A DNA stretch of 64,000 nucleotides from Watersipora subatra (lineage: Eukaryota; Bryozoa; Gymnolaemata; Cheilostomatida; Watersiporidae), in the NCBI RefSeq assembly GCF_963576615.1, contig NC_088711.1, positions 16,415,869 through 16,479,868 of the forward strand, written 5' to 3'. Positions 51,868 to 63,895 of this stretch are shown here, in pieces. The notes beneath the pieces are model-generated. The model was not told the DNA's origin and did not search any database. It saw only the letters and a program-made list of their open reading frames with translations. A program made the position numbers and the translations under genes. Within the stretch, counting starts at the first letter, position 1, and the number at the start of each line of letters is the position of its first letter.

Positions 51868-53088
51868 CTGCTAAGTAGCTCTCCCTACTGTTTGTCTTGC
51901 AACACCGAGTGATATAGTAGAAATGCAATGATTTACATGCCAGCATGGTCAGTAAATAAACGCATGCATATGGAATGCGGCTAGTAAGCCTATAATAGGT
52001 TAATTCTTTACCTTGGTTGACCAATCAAATGAAACTATTTACTCAAGTCATGATATGCTCTAAGCCACATGTGTCAAACTCATGGCCCGCGGGCCACATC
52101 CGGCCCTCCTTGTAATCTTATCTGGGCTGCAAAGTCCTTTCACATCATTGCTATCCAAGGCCCATTGATATGAAGCGCTGACAGGCCCATACTCCCTGGA
52201 ACGGATGGGCGCCCCAACTTTTTAATGGCTTTCGGAGACTAAGTACTAAGAATTGCAGTCTAAGCGCATTCACTTGGAATTTCCAGCAACTAGCAACTAA
52301 CGCTACAGCGCTAGCTGCTAGTAAATTAGCCTAAATCAGTTCATTGCTCGCTTCTTCGCTCTGAGCTCTGAGCTCCACTTCATCGATGAAGTGGAAAAGC
52401 TCACTAATCTAGTATTAGTTTCGCCTGCGACTAATGCAATGAGTGAGTGATCTTACTCTGCATTGAAGCGAATCAAAACATTGACGAGGAGCACCATGGG
52501 GCAGGCTGTCTAAATAATCTTCTAATGTTATACATATATAAAGATGTTGAAATAGATACAAAATCAGTTGTGAAAGATTTCTGCCATGGACGTATTGACA
52601 GAACAAAAGCTATTGCAATAAAGAAGTAATAGCTCTTGTTCTTTCAATGTTTTTTTACAGACATCTGTACTGTCATGAGTTTTATATCGTTCGTTGAATA
52701 AAGAAAAGGTTTTGCTTACCATGAACCATAAACAATATATTTATGTAGATTTTGATGCTTACAATTGATTGCATTTATGCATACTTTGAAGGTTGTTGAT
52801 GCTTGAAAGGTCTATAGCAGTTAGCTTGATGAGCGGTGCTGTCTATTCTGAGAATCTCCATAACACAGGACATTACACTGAACATAAATGAATTTGTTGC
52901 TCTGGTCAGATCATATAATCAGATCAAAGTCATAAGAGCAAAGAGAACTGAATGATTTGAACTGTTATTGCTGAACAGCACACATTTTATGTATATTTCC
53001 ACGTTTTTTAGCGTGTTCATATTTCTAACTTGTATAATTTTGATAGGAAATATTTTTAGGAGTCAAATCTTTTTGGGATATTCACATA

Positions 53089-53259
53089 CCTGCCAATTCT
53101 CATGCATTGGGCGTGAGACTCACGCAATCACCCCAAAGAAAAAAAAGAAAATGCGTGAGATTTTTGCCCCAGTTTCCACAATTTTATATATACTATCATT
53201 GGTACATCAATTGCCCCAGAACCAAATCTCACGCAGTGCCCCACTTTTGGGTTGGCAGG
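53089..53259. mobile_element. MITE nested in the hAT element
   Basis: 171 bp with inverted ends CCTGCCAA and TTGGCAGG and internal GCGTGAGACTCACGC. No coding capacity. Confidence 0.6.
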
Positions 53260-53365
53260 CCTAGACATTCACGTTTATTTTTTATATAAATTGACATAGG
53301 AGCAGAGAAATTTGATTTTTTTTAATAAGAGATTTTTATGAAGAGCAAAAGATAAATAGAAGTAG

Positions 53366-54290
53366 TTTAAAGGTTGACTAGCAATGAAATTCACATTACA
53401 GTTATTTGGTATCAAAAGATTCACCTTTTCTCAGTTAGCTGTGTCGTAGGTCCAAACTCTGTGGAAATGTGATTACAAGCTCTCAAAAGCTCTTAAAAGC
53501 TCAAAAATGAAAAGCTGATTGCTGCCATCATGAAAACGGCCATTGGTTGGAATCCCTCTCAAAACGGCTCAAATGTGACGTAGTTGAACACGACGTGCTT
53601 CTGTTTACACTTTTATGCAACCTCATTCGTCGGAATATTTTCACAAATATACTTCACGTATTCAGTGAAACTCTGTTTATTAACCTTACGCGTCTATTTC
53701 ATTATCATTTTAATGCTGTCACTTTCAGCACTGATATCTCAAAACCTAGCCTAAAAATCAGTTTAATTTTTTAACCTTAGCTTAAGGGGGTGCATATCAT
53801 CCTCTGATAAACATGAGGAGCCTGTTGGTCACCTGTGATAGTCGACAAATGCTGCAGAAATTGTTCGCACTATATAGCGGGAAATATCGTCACATGATCA
53901 AATTACGACTAGATGATTAGATCGAGCTGAAACGAAACTTTTAAGTAGTGAGCATCTATATTTGATAGGGGCTTTCTGGTAGAGCCCGAAGTGTTTGTTA
54001 TAAACTATTGATACAAGATGTTTTATATTGAACCTTTAATTGGCATTTGATTTCAAATGATAACATTACGTGTCTAAACAATAACCCTGTCGAGTTGAAT
54101 ACGTTTTCAAAATATGGGATTCCAGCCTACAACCACTTTTTTTACCTGTTCATATTTGAGTTTTTAAGAGGTTGCGATCACATTTCCACATATTTTGAAC
54201 CTGCAAAATGGCAGAGTAAGACAAGGTGAATCTTAAGATACCAAATAACTGTAATATAGATTTTGTTGCAAGTCAACCTTTACGGTTTAA
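53366..54290. mobile_element. Inverted-repeat element nested in the hAT element
   Basis: The left end aaaggttgactagcaatgaa and the inverted right end aaaggttgacttgcaacaaa continue to match for about 60 bp (acagttatttggtatc). A single copy of the same end is at about 46107-46265 in the gene D intron between exons 6 and 7. Confidence 0.65.
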
Positions 54291-54785
54291 GTTTGTTTCA
54301 AAATAACATTCCTGTCTGTTTTTATTCGTATTTATGTTCCAAAAACATTTAGTTTTAGTGTGTTAAATAAATTTTTATCCTGTTCGGCCCGCGACCTAAA
54401 TTATGTTTTGAATTTTGGCCCCTTTTACAAGTGAGTTTGACACCCCTGCTCTAAGCTCATACATGTAGTGTAGTTCACAAACTCTAGCTGACTTATCAGG
54501 CAGGATATACACCCCCCTCCCAGTAGTAAATTATATGATCTAGAATGAGTTGAATAACATTGTTATATAAATTACCTGTAATGGTTTGCCAGTTAGCTGT
54601 AAAATATTCCAGCCTTTTTAATTGACTTTGTTTGTTGACTGAGCCGGCACCCTGCTGCTGGTCTATTCATGCATCTAAACACAGAGTTTCAATAAACCTG
54701 TTCCAGGACAGATGTAGTAATCGTATAGCACCTTCGAACTCCCACTGCTTATGCGTTGTCACTGCCAAGGCAGGGTGTTTATCAT

Positions 54786-57000
54786 ATATAGTAGAGCAGG
54801 AACATAAACTTATCTTTCGGCTTTTTCCTTCAGAGGGTGGGCTATTCATACAAAGATGTTTCATAGTCAGAAATTTATGCTGAATTCAATTATAATGTTT
54901 TTACACCTATGTATTTGCACATTTCTGAGCTAGAGAGCACTTTGAAATAGGAGGGGGCAACTCCAAGTTTGTTTGGAAAACCTTACATATCAGACAAAGA
55001 AAACTATTTTATAATCTCGAAAATTAATAAATGCCTTTATTCAAGATTTTTTGAGTCAACTCTCAGCATTTTTTAATCCCTGCCAATAATGCAGCAAGAC
55101 TGCTTGTTTCACCATCTTGATCAGCCTGTGAATGAAACCCTAGTTAGAGTGACTAAACTTCAATATGCGACAGCCAAACATTATTCAAGCAGATGGTTGA
55201 TATTGGAAGAAAAAAGCATTTCATGTGAAATTGCTCAAAAAGTGCTAAACATTGAGAACTTTGATGAGAGTTCAGACTTGTTATATCATTATGCCTGTTA
55301 TAAAAGCCCTAGTGAAATCTTTGAAAGATACGTGCAGCAAGTCAACTGTGGAACAGAAGCTAGATCTTGTAACAGCTTTTCTCAAGAATGCCACATGATC
55401 AGATATGACCTTGATGGATCAATAGCTGTAAGCCAAATAGATAGTTTGGCATCAGACCACGAAGAGGCAGATACACGCATGTTATCACATATCGCAAAGA
55501 TAATGGAAGACAAACCCAGCTCAAAAGTTCTAGTCAAGTGCCAGGACACAGATGTTTTCCTAAGCTGTCTATCTCTAGTGGATGAGCTGCCATCACAAAA
55601 ACTCATTTACTGCTGTGGTAAGGAGTGGTTGAGATATGTAAACATAGGCTGTCTGTCTACCGTCCTCACACCCGATCGATGTAAAGCACTGCTCGGGCTC
55701 CATGCTCTAAGTGGATGCGACAGTGTAAGCGCATTCTATTCCAGAGGGAAGATAACTTTCTTCAAGCTGCTAAAGAACAATCGTGAGTTCTGTAACACAC
55801 TGAAATCATTAGGAACAGATTTTGAAGTTGATGGTGCAATAAGACAATCTATTGAGACATTCATAAGCAGATTATATGGTGAAGAGACAAATTCTATCAA
55901 TGAAGCACGGTATCACATCAATAGTATCGATCACATCAATAGTAATGAGTATCACGGTATCACCGTCTCGCACATCACAATCAAACCTACCACCCACACT
56001 AGATGACTTAAATCTCCATATATTTAGGGCTGCCTATCAGGCCGCGATATGGAGAAGAGCCAAGCAAATCATCATCAATGCCCCATCCCCCAGCAACATG
56101 GATGGTTTATGGACGGTGGAGAGCTTAAAGCTTGATGGGTGACACAACAACCAGCACCTCCTGATGTGCTCATAACATGTTTTGTCGATGCAAAACTGGG
56201 TGCCAGTCTCGTCGCTGTCAGTGCAACAATACAGATCTCAAATGTACGGACATGTGCAGATGCAGCTGCTGTAGCAATAGAAATAAAGATGATGGAGATG
56301 AAAGTAGTGATGCAGAAGACTCAGATGACTGTGAATTAGAAGGTTAGTATTTGAGTGGTATTGTAATCAGAGGTGTTCTTCATGTTTGATTATAATACGT
56401 ATGTGTCATACCGTATGAAAGACTGACTAATTGCGGTTTCACATGCATAATAAAGTATACGGTTCAACATAATAAGCATTAATGATCAATATATGTATAC
56501 TAAAATATTATATACACATTGTCTTAGTCTTTAAAAATACTTTTCATTTTGTTTTGCAGATCTGTAATGATATCGGAGTTGCGGAATAACAAGGACAAAC
56601 TTTAACGCTGCCACAATATCAACCAACCAAACTGAGAACACATCACAATCGAACCTACAATATAATACAATTATAATATTATTCTAATAATTGAATAATA
56701 AATATTTTAGTGTTATCAGAACTGATTCCAACTTAGGTTATTGCTAATTATTTAGTATTTATATGCCATTTTCATTGTCACATTGTTGGTAGAAGCACAT
56801 AAAACACTACAGCCATTTATTTAATTAAAATAATATATTAATTATATTGCTCAAAAATGAACAATCTGAGAGGTGTAGAAACCAGATATTTGAAATCAGT
56901 TCAAAATTCTGATCTAGATGCCACTCTTATCACATAGCCCACCTTCAAACGAATAAATCACTTTTTTGACAGCTTTTTGATGCCCTCCTGCTCTACTACA
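54786..57000 (+). mobile_element. DNA transposon carrying a PIN-like/Cys-rich ORF
   Basis: Inverted ends TAGTAGAGCAGGA at about 54788 and the complement at about 56988-57000. CATAT flanks both sides as a possible target duplication. The duplicated gene C/D block stops exactly at the left end, and the paralogue continues uninterrupted at 41512. The ORF within is frameshifted. Confidence 0.6.
55089..56340 (+). pseudogene. Transposon-associated protein, EEADTR / GCDSVS family, frameshifted
   Basis: The 305-aa open part (55089-56006) contains DHEEADTRMLSHIAK, VKCQDTDVFLSCL and LLGLHALSGCDSVSAF, the conserved blocks of a multi-copy invertebrate family often tied to mobile DNA; the acidic residues suggest a PIN/FEN-like nuclease fold. 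The usual next block (LPPTLDDLNLHIFRAAYQA) is in another frame from about 55970, and the final Cys cluster (CRCKTGCQSRRCQCN) is in a third frame at 56183-56280. At least two frameshifts and a missing N-terminus mark it as a relic. The family is recognised from memory, so its exact name is left open. Confidence 0.65.
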
Positions 57001-57027
57001 TATGGCTCGAGAGCCATAGGTTCCCTA
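57001..57027. mobile_element. Possible hAT end split by the P-type element
   Basis: ggctcgagagccataggttc here continues after the P-type insertion as cctacctctg (to 60160). CAGAGGTAGGGAACC followed by TGGCTC resembles a common hAT terminus. No other hAT part was found. Confidence 0.35.
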
Positions 57028-57696
57028 TACTGAATTATACTACCCCTGGAATGACCAGGGTCATTTATCAGCGTAACAATTTGAGCGCCATCTTGAACCA
57101 TGCTACATGGTCACGCTCCCCTTTATAGTAACCTAGCAGCATTGTACAACATTTAATCTCAATGAGCTTGTGGGTGCTTTTATCCATTCTCATTCTTAAT
57201 TAACCTATATATCAAAGTCAAGATAAAGATCTACATATTCATTCAACCTATATCAAAGTCAAGCTAGCTAAAGATCTACAGATTCATAGGCTATAAGTTT
57301 TTGTTGTAGATGGCTATTGCCATGGTTTCAACAATAGGTAGACAACTCTATATGGGCTCTATATAATTTGCATTTCTTATCAACAGATGTTTCTACTGGA
57401 TTTAAGGATATCATTGGAATTGCTCGCCTTACCAGCCCAGTGAACTTTAGCTTTGAAACTTATTAACTATCTAATAAGAGATCACAATAATTGTTTACAT
57501 CACCATGAGCAGAAAACTGGCCAAAACTGTTGTATACATTTGACTAAAATTTTGCAACCTACGTCGCTTTGTTCGAAAAGTGGTTGGAGTGGCCTCGAGC
57601 CTAGATTAGCTTTAGCTATTGCGCCAGTAGGTCCCAACACTCAATATATTTTGATTTGTGTTATATTTATATGTGTTATTCGTTGATATAGACCAA

Positions 57697-58090
57697 AAGC
57701 AAACTATAAATCTTAACTACAGTATGCTTGACCACAAAATTTATTTGTGATTTGGAAAATAAATGATCTATGCATAGAAAATGAGCCAGATGCTCGAATG
57801 CTAATACAATGTCTAATAGCATTATATATAAAAATTATATAATAAATTAAACAACTAAATGCCTTCGAACTATACATATTGTAAACATATATAAAGCAAA
57901 CTATAAATCTTAAGTACATTATGCTTGACCATCAAATTTGTTTGTGATTCAGAAAATAAATGATCTATGCATGAAAAATTAATGAGCCAGATGCTCTGAT
58001 GATCCTAATATAACGTCTAATAGCATTATAGTATATATAAATTATATAATAAATTGAACCACTACATGCCTGTAAACTGTACAATTTGTA
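57697..58090. repeat. 198-bp tandem duplication inside the P-type transposon
   Basis: gcaaactataaatctt recurs at about 57698 and 57896, and the sequence between is repeated with changes. Confidence 0.8.
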
Positions 58091-58137
58091 TGCATATATA
58101 TAGAGAAGTCTTAAAAATAAATACTAACTTAAACTGG

Positions 58138-58905
58138 CTATAGACATTTTATGTCACAGCGACATAACAGTTCACTGTCCTCTAAATAATATGTTTTTTT
58201 TGTAGCATTATGTCTGATGTTCCCTTTATGTAAATCTAGGTTTCTTAAGTTGGCAAAGTGGTGCTGTCTTAAATAAAAGTATGTTTCAACCACTAAAGCT
58301 AGTAGCGAGAAGTGATGATTATCAATTCCTACAGAAGTGTCAGTACAATGTTGCTTTAATTCAAATATACCATAGCGTGCAATCTCTTCTTCTACACACT
58401 TCAGAATCTTGGGATATTCAATCATTGATTTGCTGACGTAGCCGCCTTCAGATACTTTTCGATGCAAAAAACAGTTTTTACAACATCATCAAAAGGAGAA
58501 ATCAAGCCACCGTTGTTCTTAACTCTTAACAGTACATGAATATCATCATATTTGCTAACTTCCTTAGAATGAATTAGGGAGAGTCTACATGGCTCACAGC
58601 GCAACTTTTTAAGCAGTTTTCTGACAAGCCAACCAGATAAATATACAGCAATGTTACCAAAAATAGGATGTGATGTAATGTTTAGCATTCCTTCGGGAAG
58701 CATAGTTTGTCTGTCAATAACATCCTCAACATAATCTTCACTACCGACAGTTGGTGGCACATAGGTAGTAGAAGCTTGTAACAATGCAGCGTATCCATAG
58801 ATCTGACATTATCAGTAGTTTCTGGTGTAACACCACATCTTGCAACCAAGCGCCTAAAGATATGCTGGAACTGTTCTACTGATGGGTTGTTGTTCTAGCC
58901 TCCTG
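58138..58905 (-). pseudogene. P-element/THAP-type transposase, C-terminal part, frameshifted
   Basis: Fragments in order: NNNPSVEQFQHIFRRL (from 58905), then NIAVYLSGWLVRKLLKKLRC and NGGLISPFDDVVKTV (58422-58784), then LLALVVETYFYLRQHHFANL (58138-58467). These are typical C-terminal blocks of P-type transposases: a YxxGxxVRKL motif, a CxxC pair, GGLxxP, and the final RxHHF region. Frame changes occur near 58790 and 58440. The N-terminal THAP zinc finger and catalytic core were not recognised. Confidence 0.7.
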
Positions 58906-59695
58906 AAATAATAACAGTTATCCTTTGTTGCAATTGGAAATAAAGTGGAAATGGTGCTAAAATCTGGACTGATTAATAATGATTTTTAAAATAAAATTGT
59001 TAGGCAGTTAAGGTACCAGCCAAAATGTCCCCATTACAATCAAACATACCAAGAAAATAGATTCATAGTCGAGCAATATCATGGTGTCCAGCAATAAATG
59101 AATTGATCATATTTAGATTTTGGCACCCATTATCTTGAAGCTTGGTGATATTATTCTTTGTATCATTTTTGATTTGGCTCACTTGATCTATTTTGCTTGA
59201 AAGCAGCGTGTGGTCTGAAAAGCTATATCCAGCAGGTGAAATCACATACTGCAAAGCATATTATGTGCGTTGTGGTCTTATAGTCAGTTATAATTAGGGG
59301 AAAACTCTTATTGACAAAGAAAAAACTGAAAGATTGACTTTCAACTTTTTAGAAAAATGTACCTTTGAGGCTCAGGATGTTTTTTGTGTTTTAAAACATT
59401 CTTGTCAACTAACAGAAGTTTACTTTATTGAACAAAACTTGCTCTAGTGATAATGATAAGGATTGCAGTTACTAACAAAGTTTTTTCCATGTAACTGGCA
59501 CTACCGATCTATCAGAACAGTGACTGTTGTTATTTGAATTTAGCGCCGCCAGTACTGACCTACTTTGTCTCCAACACCAGCCAGATGATTAACCAGCAGC
59601 ACAAATTAATTCTAGTAAAAACAGTCAACGATAGTGACGTGTAAAATAATAAAAATCAGGTACAGGTTCACTAAAGGCTGGCTGTGAGTAGTAAT

Positions 59696-59880
59696 AGAAG
59701 CAAGCTACTAACCAGCTACGAGCAAGCTTTTAACCAGCTACTAGCAAGCTTCTAACCAGCTGCTAGCAAAATACTAACCAGCTGCTAGCAAGCTACTAAC
59801 CAGCTACTACTAGCAAGCTACTACTAACCAGCTACTAGCAAGCTTCTTCTAAACAGCTACTGCTGTACTAGTGCTACTAA
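59696..59880. repeat. ~22-bp repeat inside the P-type transposon
   Basis: Repeats of ctaaccagctactagcaagc with small changes, about eight copies. Confidence 0.85.
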
Positions 59881-60564
59881 TGCAGGAATAGAATGCTAAA
59901 CTCACCTGTGAAATGATATATCATTAACCCTTCGTGTTTCAAGGTTATTGTAGTGGTAGCAATTAATGGCAAAACACTGATTTCTAGCAGATAAATGATT
60001 TTTTTTGGGGATAATAATGATCCACCATTACCCTAATTACAGCCGGAGGCCCATGTAGCATTGATCAAGATGGCGCTCAAATTGTTGCGCGGAAGTTCAT
60101 TGGTTTAGATAGCCCAATGCCATTTCAGGGGTAGTATGATTCAGTGGTTCCCTACCTCTGTTGTATATGCAGGCGTCTCTTGCTCGCCTGACTATGTTAC
60201 AGAAACTTAGGCTAAGGAAGCCAGCTAGGCTTTAAGGGGCAAAGCCTCTCACACTGTAATATTGTTGGTGGATGCTTCTGATGAAGTAAGAGTGTATTAA
60301 GTGTGATGCGATCCATGCGATAGGTGACAGGAAACTGTTTATTGGCAGGAAAACACAAAGTGGGAAGATAACTCTCAAGTGCATGATACAACATCTTTCT
60401 TTCTTTGAGAAACATGAACATTGAAAGTGTAAAATTTACATAAGGACATATTGATTGGAAAATGATTGTCACATTAATATCAACAAGAGTACACCAACCT
60501 ACAGAAGTTACAGAACCTTGATTGCTGGAGTCTGAACCAGGGGGCGGACACTACGCTGTTGGAT

Positions 60565-60915
60565 TCATAAGTCGAGCTTCACAGGCTGTCTAACCGTATG
60601 ACCAGACTCCAATATATAAGGCCCCTTAGGACTGCTCGGTGGTGGTTCAACATCGTCAGCTTTATCCTCGATCGGTAGTATGTCGATTCGGTTACGACGA
60701 ATTGAAGTTCCACTTGAGTTTCGGAGGATATAGGATCGAGGAGCATTTAGGGCAGCTGCTGCTACTTCAGCTTCACGGTTTGAATCTGGAACAAAGACCT
60801 GCTGTCCCGGGTCAAGCGGTGGCAGTTCTCTGGCGCGGTGTCAGTTGTCATAGAAGGTCTTGCTTCTCTCTTTCTCTCTCTGGTCATCCTCCCGAGCGCG
60901 AATGCTTTGGAGATT
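60565..60915 (-). pseudogene. Gypsy-type retrotransposon, integrase C-terminal fragment
   Basis: The minus-strand frame contains ARELPPLDPGQQVFVPDS, APRSYILRNSSGTSIRRNR and a stop at 60565-60567. This is the tail of a Ty3/Gypsy Pol (GPxV-like region and IRRNR block). One in-frame stop interrupts it near 60845, and nothing upstream of about 60915 is recognisable, so it is a dead 5'-truncated piece. Confidence 0.7.
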
Positions 60916-62161
60916 AGGCCTACAGAAACAATTATATACAACAAACAGCAATAATGAAAGGAAAAGATGTTTATATTTATATAGATTTTTAGAAAATTTA
61001 TTTAAAAAGTGTTTGGTCATGACAAACAGCAATAATGAAAGGAAAATATTATATGTCTATTATAATCTCTCCCCTGCAATAGGAGAAATGCAATATTGGC
61101 CAATATTAGAAGTAAAATGCACTGATATTATTAGAATAACCAATATTGTTAATATAGTAATACAGCAATAATAGAAAACCTATGAGCGTTCACGCGTCTG
61201 GAAGATTTCTGCAAACTGCAGCAAAATAAAAGCTGTTATAAAAGTGTTATAAAGCTGTAGGCCTAATCTACTGTAATGTATGTAATTCAACAACAATAAA
61301 GAAATATGTTTATTATAACTCTGAAATGCAAAATTAGAAGTAAAATGGCAAGCTACTGTGTACTATACACAGTTTGAAAGTTGGTTGCTTTGAATGTAGA
61401 ATCGGTTTTGATAGCTATCTTTAACAGAAAGCGAGTATGAGCATTCACACGTCTGAAAGTTTCATGCAAACTGCAGCAAAATAAAAAATGTTCTCGTCAT
61501 AAAGGGGCGCTGTAGTTTGGCCCTAGCTTGTACATAAGTTGTAAAGAATTTTGGCTAACGCTTTAAAAAATGAAACCTTCGGTGATTGGACCAAAAAACA
61601 TAGGCTGATAAACTGTGTACCACAATTTCGTACCTATAAATCGGTCAACGCTTCAAACAGTCTACGTTTATTACAGAAACCTTCGAATAAACTCGATTAC
61701 AAGTAAACAATGCCATAGACTGGTGAAATGTGCACGTTATTTTTTCGCGAAATGCGCACTACTTAGTCGTTCTATTCTCTGTCGCCTGCCATTTCAATTT
61801 CCGGTCTTAACTTTTATCAAACCAAGCTTTTCAAGCGTTTTGTGACGATTTTCGTCCTAATAAATCTGTCTATTTGTGTATAATCCGATCAGATGGGTAA
61901 GTTTTAAGAGATTTTCGAGAATATACGAATACTTGGTAACATATTTAAATAGGCCTATATGTGTTTTGTATCATTATTATACTTTAACCAATCTACAAAA
62001 CGATGGTTAAATTTGTTGATGAAATTTTATTACAAGGGTTCGTCTCATTGTTGATGAATAATCTTCGTAAGTTGTGTGCACATGCATTTATCATAAAAAT
62101 TCCCAAACTTCGCATCAGCTCATTTGGTCGTGGGATCAAATGAATGAAACTCAGCATGACA
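60916..62161. other. Unresolved stretch with short direct repeats
   Basis: acaaacagcaataatgaaag recurs at about 60938 and 61020, and ctgcaaactgcagcaaaata or a near copy at about 61209 and 61464. Possibly transposon-derived noncoding DNA; no ORF recognised. Confidence 0.4.
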
Positions 62162-63895
62162 TATCTTTACTGAGTCATTCAAAGTCAAACCATCATAGTA
62201 CTGAATAGCCTCACTTTTCATTCACAATAAAATGTGTTACAAACAAACAGTTACTTGAATACATTCGTTTATTTCAAAGCAGAGCAAAAGGAGAGGTTGT
62301 AGTTCCAGCAAATCCCACAGCATTAGAATACAATGCCTATTTTACTAGTGAATAAAATAGGTCAAAGACGTTACTGGCAACTGGCACAGATGTTAGCCAT
62401 CAAAATAGCAAATAAATAGCAAACGTGGATAATTTGTGATAATAGGTGATAAACTCAATAATAAACAGTAATAATGTTAAAACTAATATAATACGCAATC
62501 GTGATCACTAATTCTTTTACAACAGCTCTCGTGTGTGCAAGTCTAGAAATATTTTTTTCAGGTAAAATAACACAAGCATGGTAAGTCTATGAATATCACG
62601 GAATAACATCATATTTAGAGTACCACAATCACATCTATAAATATGTTTGACAGTCAATGTGAAATCTATAGGCAACAGCAAATAGAGAGATGATTTGAAA
62701 GTAAGAGTGTTGGTGGTGAACAGCTGCAGTAGCAAATATATGACATCTGAATTAGTTGTGTTTATCCATCTTGAGTGATAGCGGCAGCATCAAGTCATCA
62801 TTGTCTCCCTAGATAAGCAGCACCAAAACAAATATGGTATAATTTACATACAGTATTAAGTTTACACTACCCACTGCTAGTCTGTAGCATGTGGTGAGGA
62901 TATTGAGGGGAAACATTGCTGATCTATTGCTAAAACATGTCTTTCCTTGTTATCATATAGGGTTAGCATGTGTATATACTGCACACTCACATGGTACATA
63001 GAAGTATAGCTTGTGGATTTGATAAACGCTTTTATAAGATTCACACATAACTAGGCGCTCTAACTTGATTAGCTACTTTAAAAGAAATTTCAAACTTCGC
63101 AACAAAAACATTTCGTAATCCTAACCGCGGCAGCAGCAATTCAGCAGTCTCCCTAAATATTTCACTCTTTACTCTGGTATTTCACAATTTAGAGTAAAGA
63201 TCTTTGGACCTTTTAAGTAGATTACTGATTCTTAGCGATATTTTCCAGTGATTTATGAATAACTTGGCTAGCTTCATAGACAGATAGCCTTCCTGAGACA
63301 AAACTGATGCACTTGCTGATGACAGCAGTGATCTTATAGAGCCTACGTGCGCACGGTTTTTGCTTTCCAATATTTTTTTGGCATAATAGTATTAGATGCC
63401 TCAAAAGGTAATGTTTATGTATTCTTATAAATGCCTTAATGGCTAAACCAAAAGAAATGATCATGAAATATTTTTTTAAATGTAGTGATATATTCAACAG
63501 CTCTAGCTGTATAAATTATTTCCTTCACACCATTATGTATAAAACTTGTCTTTACACACAAATCTTCAAGTTACTTGATACAACTTACATAACTTTAGTT
63601 TCAAACTAGTCTTTTGTTAATTTGAAGACAGCAAGCCTATGACCTCCCTATTATTCATTTCACAAAAACAGTCAAAGAAAGCTGGAATAATACTAACCAC
63701 TGTATTATGGGGCCTCGCCTTGTGGGTCCTCGCCTTGCCTCCCATGCAATTGAATCATATAATATATTTCACAGAGTGTAAAATCGGTAAAAATCCTTTC
63801 ACCTAAAACGAAATAATTTTGTTGCAAAAGGTTATATAGCTGTTTCACAAAGCCCATAATGGTCATGAAACCCTAACAAGTGGATGCCTTGCTTA
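62162..63895. repeat. Third copy of the gene C 3' flank
   Basis: Matches 29605-31180 and 26030-27370 with an internal replaced stretch (about 62340-62610). It ends abruptly at about 63895. It contains the exon 7 pseudogene. Confidence 0.8.
63719..63802 (-). pseudogene. Pseudogene fragment of gene C exon 7
   Basis: This matches gene C exon 7 (30970-31053) in length and frame, with the shared ending RQGEDPQ. Changes: the Trp of the gene C exon is Gly here, the donor GT is GC, and the neighbouring exon 6 is missing because homology stops at about 63895. It sits in a third copy of the gene C 3' flank (62162-63895). It is most simply a decayed duplication fragment. Confidence 0.6.

Larger units (their letters stand above)
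52066..54448. mobile_element. hAT-type DNA transposon with 8-bp target duplication
   Basis: Ends are CACATGTGTCAAACTCA and, on the other strand, CAGGGGTGTCAAACTCA. The target duplication CTCTAAGC lies at 52058-52065 and 54449-54456. The paralogous gene C upstream region has the empty site CTCTAAGC at 41167-41174. No intact transposase was recognised; a short ORF (52447-52629) is of unknown origin. Two smaller elements are nested inside. Confidence 0.85.
49455..54790. repeat. Segmental duplication, gene D 5' half
   Basis: Partner of 36935-41512. Homology stops at about 49450, so the tail exons of C and D are outside the shared block. Confidence 0.9.
57028..60145 (-). mobile_element. P-type (THAP transposase) DNA transposon, 3.1 kb
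   Basis: Inverted ends ACTGAATTATACTACCCC and ACTGAATCATACTACCCC. Subterminal inverted blocks gcaacaatttgagcgccatc occur near 57080 and 60080. GGTTCCCTA occurs at 57019-57027 and 60146-60154, fitting the 8-bp target duplication known for P elements. A broken transposase is on the minus strand. Confidence 0.75.
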
